A stretch of 64,000 bases of DNA. It comes from Paenibacillus polymyxa M1. GTDB lineage: Bacteria; Bacillota; Bacilli; Paenibacillales; Paenibacillaceae. Under the pieces are notes generated by a model that made no database searches, was not told the DNA's origin, and was given only the letters and a program-made list of their open reading frames with translations. Below are positions 52,101-56,909 of the stretch, piece after piece. The stretch spans positions 3,692,501-3,756,500 of the forward strand of contig NC_017542.1 of assembly GCF_000237325.1 (NCBI RefSeq), given 5' to 3'. The number at the start of each line of letters is the position of its first letter. Within the stretch, counting starts at the first letter, position 1. The position numbers were made by a program, and so were the translations under genes.

Positions 52101-55100
52101 GAGATGATGCAAAGTTTTATCGTAAAGTAAGGCCGCATCCAGCTTTGGTGCAGATGCCTGTATCGCACGGATACTGATATGCGGAACGGATTTCGTCAGA
52201 TAGGCCTCGATTTTTTCAGGCTCTCCTTCTAGGACCATCACCTGCTCTTTGCTTGAGGACAGGCATTGGTACAACGCCTGAATGCCCGACTCAGTTTGTA
52301 GGGTCGTAACGCCCATGTTCTGTCTCATGAGCTTTTCCGTGTCCGCATCGATCCGCATCCCACCCTCTTTCCACAGCGGCCAGCGGATGGATAGCGTCCG
52401 GCCCCGTCGTTGCTTGGCTTCCACCAGGGTATTTCGGTATGCCGCATACGCGTCCATAAAGGCGTTGGCGGTGGCATAATCGGCCTGTCCCGGATTGCCC
52501 AGGCTACCCGAGATGGAGGAAAAGAGCACGAAGAAATCCAGATCCTGACCGCTGCTTGCCTCATCCAGATGGACCAGCCCTTGGACCTTCGGTCCCAGCA
52601 CCTCGATAAATTCTTCCCTGCTTTTCTTGAGAATGAAGTTATCGTGAATCACCCCTGCACAGTGAATAATCCCGTGGACACGCCCAAATTCCTCCCGGAT
52701 GCTTTTCAGCAAGCCAGTCACCGTGTTCCTGTCGGTGATATCCCCCTGCTTATACACCACTTTGGCCCCTAAGGACTCCAGCTCTTTTAGCCGCGTCTGC
52801 TTGTTTCCATCCAGCGACGACCGGCCTGTCAGAATCAAGGTCGCTGCTCGGGTATGCCGAACCAGCTCTTCTGCAACAAGCAGCCCCAGACCGCCAAAGC
52901 CGCCGGTAATAAGATAAACGCCACCGTCTTTCCATGGCAACTTCTCATCCGGCCGAGATGGCTCGAACCTGCTCCAGCAAGCGGTTTTCCGTTGACCGCC
53001 TTCATAGCGAATCCATCCATCCACCGGACTGCGGCTGTTTTCCTCCAGCTTCGCCCGCAGGCTTTCCTCAGATTCTCCCTGTTCCACTTCGATCAATTGG
53101 CCGATGAGTTTCGGATTTTCCAGCCGGGCGGTCTTCAGCAGACCCGAAAGTCCCGAAAAGAGCTGCCCTTCTCCAGCCGCCGCCACGACAAGCTGAACCA
53201 GCACCCTTCCAGCAGGCTTGTCTTTAAGAATGCTTTGGATGCTCTCAAAGGTCTGAACTGCATAGGCCTGAAACCGCTCATCCACCCGGCTTTTCCCGGA
53301 TGAGAAGGCCAAGACCTGCGCCGCTCCGTTCACTCTCGCTTCAAGCCGTTCAGGCAAAGCCTCGTCCGGCTCACACAGCAAGATGATACGACGGTCATAA
53401 GCAGGGGCTTCGACCTCCGGCGGTACGTTCTGCTCCTTCCAAACTGGCTCCAGCAGCAGGGTATGGCTAGCTGTAGCCACTGGTTTTGCCTCTGGTCTAG
53501 AAATCGTTAATTCGATTTCACTTTCTATACCTATGCTCTTAGCCATTTGAGCTTCATTCCCAGGCGCCCAATACCGCTCTTTTGCAAAAGGATAAGTTGG
53601 TAGCGGAATTCTGGAGTACTGTTCATTTGAAAACAAACGCTCAAAGTCTAACGGATATCCCTGAACATATAAATCCGCAATCGTAGTTAAAAACTCCAAA
53701 TACTCGCGGGCATCACCTGCATTTTGACAGTTTTGGATACATTCATTTCCATATCTTTTCAAGGACGATTGAATGCGTTGGTCTTTTTCGTGTAGTTCAG
53801 AATAATAAACTTGAGAAGAACTGCCTTTTTCCAGCCACCTTTTAAGGGACATGACAAGCTCACCTTGATTGCGGGCAACACATGCAAGCCGATGATTGCA
53901 GTGCTTTCTCCCAAGCAATAATGTATAGCTCATGTTACCGCAGTCTGCCTCAGGCTCCTGTTCGCAATATGCAATCAGTTGCTCCACCTGGCGGCGTAAT
54001 TGTTGTGAAGTCCGGGCGGACAGCGGAATGAAATAAGCCGGCTTTTCGGAATGTCTTCGTTTTGTATGTGGAGCCTCTTCGATGACCATGTGGGCATTAG
54101 TTCCACTGGCACCAAAGGAGCTAACCGCAGCACAACGTCTGGCTTCAGGCTCAATCAACCAATTCTGCAGTTGCGTATTGACATAAAAAGGGCTATCCGC
54201 AAACTGAATATTGGAATTGCCTGATTGGAAATGAAGTGAAGGCGGAATCTGCTCATGTTTTAATGACAATAACAGCTTAATTACTCCTGTAATTCCTGCC
54301 GCAATTTGCGTATGGCCGATATTCGTTTTAATGGACCCGATCGCGCAATATTCCTTCTTGTCCGTATACTTTCTAAATGTTCGCGTCAATGCCTGATATT
54401 CAATTGGGTCTCCCAATTTGGTACCTGTCCCATGCGCTTCCACCAATTGGATTTGCTCTGGATGAATATGAAAAGTATCGTACACATATTGCTCCAGTCG
54501 CTCCTGAGACTTCTGGCTTGGTGCAGTAAGTCCATTCGTGGTGCCGTCCTGATTAATCGCTGAACCTAAAATCACCCCATAGATGTGGTCACCATCGGTA
54601 ACTGCTTCGTCAAGCCGTTTGAGCACAACCGCGCCAACAGCTTCTCCCGGAACCATACCGTCTGCCCTATCATCAAAGGTATAACAGTGCCCTGTGTGAG
54701 ACAGCATTCCTGCCCTATCACCATATAAATAGCAGCGAGGGGTAGTATGAATATACACCCCACCAGCTAAAGCCATATCCGTTTCCCCGGACCATAAGCT
54801 TTGGCAAGCAAGATGGGCAGCAACTAACGAACTGGAACAAGCTGTATCTACAGCTATCGCCGGTCCATGAAGATTCAAGTAGTAGGAAATTCTGGCGGGA
54901 ATCACGGAGCCCATATGACCCCACAGTGCTTGCGGAGGCAGGTCTTCACCCAGCAATCGCTGGTAATCGCCTTCGGCACAGCCTACATAAACTCCGCACC
55001 GACGCCCATCCATCCCTGTACCCGCATAGCCCGCATCCTCTAGAGCATGCCATGCTTCCTCGAGAAACAACCGCTGCTGCGGATCCATGTAAGTCGCTTC

Positions 55101-56909
55101 CAGCCCTGAAATATTGAAAAAAAGCGGATCGAACTTATCAATATCCTCCAAAAAGCTTCCATAATTGCAGTAGCTCGCATTTTTTTCCTGATATTTTGAA
55201 AGATCCCACCGAGTCACCTCTTTTACTAAATCGTCGCCATTCTTAAGGTGATTCCAAAGCTCATCTACATTGTCAGACCCGGCAAATCGCCCGCTCATTC
55301 CAATAATCGCAATCGGCTCTCTTTGCGCTAAATCCTTCCCTTTATTCTCCTGTTTAGGTCTCTCTGGCTCAATGGATGCACGTGCCGTTTGAACCGGATT
55401 AAACGTATAATCCTTATCCTTATCCTCAATCGCTTGGATTTCACGGCTTGCATCTTTTCTATCCTCTATTGAATCAGCATTGTGTCCCAAGGCCTGTAAA
55501 ACGGTATCGCCAAATTGGCTTAAAATGTATACCGTCAGTTGTTTTACCGAACTGTAATCAAAGATGTCTGTAGTCTGCAAATGAATGCCCAGCCCCTGAT
55601 TGACATCCTGTACAAAGTTGACGCCAAGAATAGAGTCCAAGCCATAATCTGCGAATGACTCATGGACATCAATCATTGAAAAGTCCACATTCAAGGCCTC
55701 TGCCAACTTCTCTACAATAAGCTCCCTGACATGCTCTTCAGCCATTTCATCGGTTACATCAGTAGCTGGTTGAATCCCTGTGTCACGCTGTTTCAATGGA
55801 AGCTTGTCATGTTCAAGCTCCTGTTGATGCCGAAGCATACCATCACTTTCAGCCACAATAATTTGTTGGCCTACTTCATGTGCTTCCTGAGCAGGGAAAA
55901 AGACGGACCGGAATCCCTCGTTTTCCAATACCTCCTGCCAACGTTCAGGGTATAAACCGGGGGAGCCCGGAATACGCAGTTCAGGGTCATTATAAAGCCA
56001 CCATCCCTCCAACAAGCCAAAGGTTAAGTGGTTTAACAGCGAGTTTCCACTGATTTCATTGATAAGAATCAGGCCGTTTTTTCGCAGCGCTGCTTTGACA
56101 TTGCCTAACGTATGCCGAATGTTCCTCGTGGCGTGCAGGACATTGGTGGCAATCGCAATATCATATCCGCCCGTGTCGATATCTTGTCCCACAGCCGACT
56201 CTTCCACATTAAAAATTTTATAAGTCAGGTAAGGATTTCGCGGGCCATACTCTTTTTGTGCATGCAATAAAAATGCTCTGGATTTATCGGTATAGCAGTA
56301 TTCATGAATATGTTCCTGATAAGGTCGAAGCTTATGGAAGAGCATAGCACTGGTTCCTCCGGTGCCTGCACCAATTTCAATGATTCGAATCGACCCTGTC
56401 GGGTCATGCTTAAGCCGTTCATTCAAGTAGGAAACCACAATATCCCCCAGCACTTCATTAAAGTAATCTGCTGCAGGACTATTTTTATATATGCCTTCCA
56501 CCAGCTTCATGGAGGACTGAGGAAAAACAATGTCGGTGGCAGGTATGTTTCCGGTCAAAATTTCCGGCAACTTACGCAATGTTGATTCTACGAGTACAAC
56601 CCAGGCCGAGAGATCCGGATTTTTCAGCCATTCACTTTTCTTCAATTCCCATTCCTTCCATACAGCCTGCACATCAACCGAAGCGGTATCCGTTACGCTA
56701 TAAGAGTCTCCTTTGCGATAAAAATAATGATTCCGTGCCAATACCTCTATGCTTTCTTCAAGCCAGCGATCGTATAAACTCAGCAATGCTGTTTTAGTTT
56801 TAAAATCATCAATCATAGCTTTCTTGTTCATATGTGCATAAGGGAATAATCCCATCAACTGCAAATACCCCCATAGCAATTTGCATAAGACATCATTCAT
56901 TTCCTTCAT
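37152..56909 (-). CDS. Trans-AT PKS protein C (6585 aa): MT-ACP / KS-KR-ACP / KS-ACP-ACP / 2x KS-DH-KR-ACP / KS-ACP
   Basis: The start is the ATG at 56909, with AGGAGG upstream and overlapping the end of protein D by 17 bases. Order, with approximate window positions: C-methyltransferase (56800-55840, EIGAGTGGTS, GLLEGWW); ACP (55700-55480); KS (55330-54060); KR (53460-52210); ACP (52140-51890); KS (51705-50370); two ACPs with the beta-branch Trp (49568-49310 and 49160-48900); KS (48715-47440); DH (46890-46020; His and Asp kept, motif Pro is Ser); KR (46000-44760); ACP (44640-44390); KS (44245-42930); intact DH (42350-41470); KR (41430-40190); ACP (40090-39830); KS (39650-38360); a long Pro/Ala-rich linker; beta-branch-type ACP (37520-37290); and docking helices (37230-37155). 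All five KSs keep Cys-His-His, and none has an AT. Predicted products are an alpha-methyl beta-keto unit, a hydroxyl, a beta-branch, two double bonds, and a second beta-branch. Confidence 0.96.
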   Translation of the reverse strand: MKEMNDVLCKLLWGYLQLMGLFPYAHMNKKAMIDDFKTKTALLSLYDRWLEESIEVLARNHYFYRKGDSYSVTDTASVDVQAVWKEWELKKSEWLKNPDLSAWVVLVESTLRKLPEILTGNIPATDIVFPQSSMKLVEGIYKNSPAADYFNEVLGDIVVSYLNERLKHDPTGSIRIIEIGAGTGGTSAMLFHKLRPYQEHIHEYCYTDKSRAFLLHAQKEYGPRNPYLTYKIFNVEESAVGQDIDTGGYDIAIATNVLHATRNIRHTLGNVKAALRKNGLILINEISGNSLLNHLTFGLLEGWWLYNDPELRIPGSPGLYPERWQEVLENEGFRSVFFPAQEAHEVGQQIIVAESDGMLRHQQELEHDKLPLKQRDTGIQPATDVTDEMAEEHVRELIVEKLAEALNVDFSMIDVHESFADYGLDSILGVNFVQDVNQGLGIHLQTTDIFDYSSVKQLTVYILSQFGDTVLQALGHNADSIEDRKDASREIQAIEDKDKDYTFNPVQTARASIEPERPKQENKGKDLAQREPIAIIGMSGRFAGSDNVDELWNHLKNGDDLVKEVTRWDLSKYQEKNASYCNYGSFLEDIDKFDPLFFNISGLEATYMDPQQRLFLEEAWHALEDAGYAGTGMDGRRCGVYVGCAEGDYQRLLGEDLPPQALWGHMGSVIPARISYYLNLHGPAIAVDTACSSSLVAAHLACQSLWSGETDMALAGGVYIHTTPRCYLYGDRAGMLSHTGHCYTFDDRADGMVPGEAVGAVVLKRLDEAVTDGDHIYGVILGSAINQDGTTNGLTAPSQKSQERLEQYVYDTFHIHPEQIQLVEAHGTGTKLGDPIEYQALTRTFRKYTDKKEYCAIGSIKTNIGHTQIAAGITGVIKLLLSLKHEQIPPSLHFQSGNSNIQFADSPFYVNTQLQNWLIEPEARRCAAVSSFGASGTNAHMVIEEAPHTKRRHSEKPAYFIPLSARTSQQLRRQVEQLIAYCEQEPEADCGNMSYTLLLGRKHCNHRLACVARNQGELVMSLKRWLEKGSSSQVYYSELHEKDQRIQSSLKRYGNECIQNCQNAGDAREYLEFLTTIADLYVQGYPLDFERLFSNEQYSRIPLPTYPFAKERYWAPGNEAQMAKSIGIESEIELTISRPEAKPVATASHTLLLEPVWKEQNVPPEVEAPAYDRRIILLCEPDEALPERLEARVNGAAQVLAFSSGKSRVDERFQAYAVQTFESIQSILKDKPAGRVLVQLVVAAAGEGQLFSGLSGLLKTARLENPKLIGQLIEVEQGESEESLRAKLEENSRSPVDGWIRYEGGQRKTACWSRFEPSRPDEKLPWKDGGVYLITGGFGGLGLLVAEELVRHTRAATLILTGRSSLDGNKQTRLKELESLGAKVVYKQGDITDRNTVTGLLKSIREEFGRVHGIIHCAGVIHDNFILKKSREEFIEVLGPKVQGLVHLDEASSGQDLDFFVLFSSISGSLGNPGQADYATANAFMDAYAAYRNTLVEAKQRRGRTLSIRWPLWKEGGMRIDADTEKLMRQNMGVTTLQTESGIQALYQCLSSSKEQVMVLEGEPEKIEAYLTKSVPHISIRAIQASAPKLDAALLYDKTLHHLKALLGEVTRLSVGSIEAHEPLERYGIDSIMITQLNAKLAGSFGELSKTLFYEYQTLRALAEHLVAEYAPECMQWVGMSPDMQLVEETTAATRCAEEESASVAEQTIAEEATAKLTRSYVKPVRSYVQSGAEETREPIAIIGMAGKYPGSKDMNEYWENLKAGKDCIGEIPQERWSLEGFFQPDKEEAAAHGKSYSKWGGFIEGFAEFDPLFFNIAPREALSMDPQERLFIEACWEAMENAGYTREQLAVRHNSRVGVFAGITKTGFDLYGLDLWRKGAQIFPHTSFSSVANRISYLFNLQGPSMPVDTMCSSSLTAIHEACEHLYRGECELAMAGGVNLYLHPLSYVGLCANQMLSIDGQCKSFGKGGNGFVPGEGVGVVLLKPLSKAIADGDPIHALIRGTSINHGGKTNGYTVPNPTAQGELIRSALERAGVHARTISYIEAHGTGTELGDPIEVTGLTQAFRKDTADKGFCAVGSVKSNIGHLEAAAGIAGIGKIVLQMKNRTLVPSLHAQELNPNIPFEQTPFVVQQELEEWKRPVVELGGETQEYPRMAGISSFGAGGANAHVIIEEYVPEEKAPIRVTAHNPVIIVLSAKNEERLKQQVERLLSVIGKGEVTESNLADAAYTLQVGREAMEERLAVIAESMPALVEKLEGFLEGHDGISELYRGQVKRNKEALSALIEDEDMEKTITAWIGKRKYAKIVDLWVKGLAMDWSMLYGDAKPQRISLPAYPFAKERYWITDITIPSVERIPSESQEKAVHVQSQVMEPAPPEALMLSGFSSSSEKPSGISLRNLSDSQPQLSKSANQQGSPIILTSPEGVMPTSEKDKKAEEQTPVAPALSISSEILQEELTTSLAQALYIDRDEIDEDKNFVDLGLDSIIGVEWIRNINKHYHTSITATKVYDYPTIREFSKFLEKELGGREAELIMPSSAASIPDQAPAKHLPPLVSLEMNKQAESSLQVHLMPISPEKQPQFGTTPSGVSTEQLQEELTASLAEALYMEQSEIEADRNFIDIGLDSIIGVEWIRNMNKRYGTSIAATKVYDYPTILQFTEFLAQEINKHGGKKSFVQQPLDTVTGTDKPIAEVHLPRTDTIQCSPAQLPKAETVPLRRIKAEEESVSATSENQDAIAIVGISGRYPGAEDVQQYWKNLAQGQNSIVEIPKNRWDVDPLYDPRPAQEGKVNCKWLGALEDIEYFDPLFFNISPTEAEGMDPQQRIFLQEAYKAFEDAGYSGSQLGNKKCGVYLGILNNEYSMMRYKNEAQFSNTTGNSNAIAAARISYFLNLKGPAISVDTACSSSLVATHLACQALSNKEIEMALVGGVSLYLTPESYIGMSASGMLSPDGQCKTFDNSANGFVPGEGAGGLVLKRLKDAEADRDHIYGVIIGTGINQDGKTNGITAPSANSQIELEQEIYNKYQIEPESISYVEMHGTGTKLGDPIELEALSEAFKEKTDQKKFCAIGSVKSNIGHTSAAAGVASIQKVLLCMKHKKLVPTLNFKNPNEHFDFDGSPFYVNTQLKDWEPSRGNKRRAAVSSFGFSGTNAHLIIEEYRPEVGKLPVDDEPHSPVLFVLSAKNEKQLVTYAENMRNFIAYQPNLNLADMAYTLQVSREPLNYRLAFVADSKDNLLKALDGLIHHHLPAGVLTAQVKKGKDGIGLFEADEDAKSLLETWIKKRKLEKIAELWVQGLTMDWNKLYGDIKPRRISLPTYPFAKERCWAPELDNKAGKGTTSVIAAALHPLLHQNTSDFSEQRFSSTFTGQEFFLKDHVVNGRKVLSGAASLEMARAAVEQSLGTDEGHLVGMCLKNVVWARPITLEDGPIQLHIGLFQNEDQEISYEIYGNNGAGDTELMIYSYGNAVRRSAVEVPALNIKDLQDTCSRSFYPTALYGVFRDLGIDYGPGHQGIEMVYAGEGQVLAKLSLPSSVSDTQSQFVLHPSMIDSALQASIGLTLGSGETKPALPYAIQEVEIIKNCSSTMWALIRYSADGKAGDKAQKLDIDLSDETGEICVRIKGYSSRILDIESISIDAQSNSGTLMLEPVWKEQGVTIEGDLPVYDRHVVILCQPSGISCEQVEAQISGAQCILLQPDQNRIGEQFQRYAVQVLELMQRIFSEKNHGKVLIQIVTNDQEEQQLVSGLSGLLKTSRIEHPKLVGQLIELEQDEAPSAIIDILKENSWSPEDIQIRYGKSKRWISSWNEVPFSPEMVDIPWKENGVYLITGGAGGLGLIFAKEIVNKVHNVALILTGRSALDEGKRAEIKKLESLGARIAYKQADVSREQAVADLIREIEAEFGSLNGIIHSAGVIRDNRILKKNSREMLEVLAPKVLGVVNLDQASKNLPLDFFILFSSVAGGLGNQGQVDYSTANAFMDAYARYRNALTGSQQRQGQTLSINWPLWKEGGMHIDEETEKLVKQHTGMGSISTSSGIQALYRAMLTGADQVMVMEGNLEKMKRTVGLIAIPETRQLEKVAGASATISAISTESNAAPDLLDKVQTAMMQAVSKLLKVKLEDIDAYVELSEYGFDSILLTQFANNINHLYRLELTPAVFFEYTTLHDFCRYLVDEYATLLGEQFFVQTRTEPSVQNEEEDREDCIRSRRQRFRFANKNVLAMPQQTQAGSEPIAIVGISGVFPMARDVDEFWKNLEEGRDCITEIPEDRWDWKAYYGDPADESNKTNIKWGGFIDGIYEFDPLFFGISPREAALMDPQQRLLMTYIWKAIEDAGIQAAGLSGSRTGIFTGTANSGYSGMIYQGNVDVEAYSSSGMAPSVGPNRMSYFLNIHGPSEPVETACSSSLVAIHRAVKAIEDGSCEMAIAGGVNVIITPELHISFNKAGMLCEDGRCKTFSDQANGYVRGEGAGMLFLKKLKDAEKAGDHIYGIIRGTAVNHGGRANSLTAPNPRAQADLLVNAYTKAGIDPRTVSYIEAHGTGTELGDPIEINGLKAAFKELYETIKGPGINEPHCGLGSVKTNIGHLELAAGIAGVIKVLLQLKHKKLVKSLHCDAMNPYIKLEDSPFYIVQETREWKQQQDASGENIPRRAGVSSFGFGGVNAHLIIEEYVPENQEKEPVTFATQKPAIVVLSAKTEAQLQDQARQLLAAIRVRQFTDSTLGDIAYTLQAGREAMEERLAFTVVSLSELEEKLKGFVEGREGIHSLYVGQAKRYREENRDRETQKGAAETIEALVSESDYTQIARLWVKGAVFDWDVLYGKNKPNRISLPTYPFARERYCITNTNKLSGANNVGPKQETSAIIHPLLQRNTSDIYGLQFSSTFTGREFFLADHVIKGQKLLPGVAYLEMARAAVEEVDTSLEESRICVRLKDVLWLRPVVAEERPIAINIGLYPQDGGEIAYEIYSKSESVDTELVVHSEGSAAIVPLAEIPVIDIEALLEQCNLGTYSSQQCYEAFAAMQVSYGPGHQGIEKIYTGVGQALAKLSLPSSVYQTLGQFMMHPSLMDSALQASIGLIMGTGGDLMSDGKASIKPALPFALEELEVFSGSTSEMWAWVRYREGSRQDGPVQKLDIDLCDVQGNVCVSMKGFSSRIAEGGTRGSGESDELTIPETLMLEPVWEEQAPAPRGTAPNYQQHLVILCEPAPISGEMIESQINGVHCLILQSEEESMDARFRTYAAQVFEQIQHVLKTQSKHKTLIQLVIPVQDHRQVYSGLYGLLQTARLENPGLVGQLIEVDVEEDAAGLINILQENSRNSMDTHIRYQWGRRYAAAWTEIQSSWEAGRIPWKDSGVYLITGGTGSLGLILAEEMARQTKDALLILVGRSVLRGHTKARIEEIEALGARVVFRQADVADKRAVEDLIRDIQEEFGKLDGIVHGAGVTSDNFIIKKTGEELQKVLAPKVTGLINLDQACKDLPLDFFVLYSSVAGSLGNIGQADYAAANAFMDAYARYRNTLVEQKQRQGQTLSINWPLWKEGGMRIDREMEQIMEEMGMFAMKTDTGMRALYQSLASGKDQIMVLEGRANQLRETLLQQPSLNQAEDASSMIMESRKESGIGQDLLAEKAANYLKQLLAASIRLPARQIEVDAPMEKYGIDSIMIRQLTRELEKTFGTLPKTLFFEYQSIRELTQYFLEVHQKQLIQLLGMEEEVNAVQAFTSSTVKDSPGRPLSSSRREAREMPAQTQLLDQKKFQPQPETVGGTGDIAIIGLSGMYPEAENVGEFWNNLRNGKDCITEIPKERWDHSIHFDEEADKSGKAYSKWGGFIKGVDQFDPKFFNISPREAEIIDPQERLFLKCVYETIEDAGYTREGLGLERNVGVFVGVMYEEYQLYGAQEQARGKMIAVPGNPASIANRVSYFCNFHGPSMAVDTMCSSSLTTIHLACQSLQQDECELAIAGGVNVSIHPNKYLMLGQGRFVSSKGRCESFGEGGDGYVPGEGVGAVLLKPLTKAIADGDHIYGVIKGTAVNHGGKTNGFSVPNPKAQASVIGRVFKKAGINPRTISYIEAHGTGTSLGDPIEIAGLQKVFRKYTEDTQFCAIGSAKSNIGHCESAAGIAGVTKVLLQLKYGQIAPSLHSNILNPNIDFSNSPFIVQQELEEWKRPIVTINGKTVEYPRIAGISSFGAGGSNAHVLIEEYIPKVQETRQAAVILQNPAMVVLSAKNQERLYEQVQRLLSALRAPEYAEASLEDIAFTLQVGREAMEERLAVLAKSTRELEGKLESFLAGNEDIDGLYSGQVKKNKDILTVLEADKDMEQLVDVWISKGKYTKLAELWVQGLLFDWNRLYGKARPRRMSLPTYPFAQESYWISTFGSQSKETKMEPLEVDIPAQKPVFSPPAVDDNVQVQTLAKVPEKPQGILLRSVSDIEKVADTPKKAAKPAEVKPAPPQPKPIISSPQLAVKNEVKRSANGPAAVRVDALEKELIESLAKSLSMDEKDIGRDDKFIDMGLDSIIGVEWVQDVNKRFGTSISATRVYDYPNIKEFSRYLAKELSKSAEASNQVPVESTSTQPMQALIQKVLQGELNVEQADQLFKQLHS
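37290..37520 (-). other. Beta-branching-type ACP at the end of protein C
   Basis: The ACP reads MGLDSIIGVEWVQDVNK: Trp is six residues after the phosphopantetheine Ser, the signature reported for ACPs that recruit the HMG-synthase cassette. Its module has only a KS before it, leaving a beta-keto group as the needed substrate, and the next protein begins with ECH. Confidence 0.8.
48900..49568 (-). other. Tandem beta-branching-type ACPs in protein C
   Basis: Two ACPs read LGLDSIIGVEWIRN and IGLDSIIGVEWIRN (Ser codons at 49455-49457 and 49035-49037), both with Trp six residues after Ser. The module is KS-ACP-ACP with no KR, so the beta-keto group is free for branching. Doubled ACPs at beta-branch modules are common in known clusters such as that for mupirocin. 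Confidence 0.82.
49865..53480. repeat. 3.6-kb direct repeat, copy in protein C (KR-ACP-KS)
   Basis: This is the same block as 57231-60846, offset by exactly 7366 bases at both ends, so it has no net insertion or deletion. It covers the KR, ACP and KS of one module pair. Long runs are identical or differ by single bases, for example around 50860-51130 against 58226-58496. The sequence outside the block is unrelated or much less alike. Confidence 0.92.
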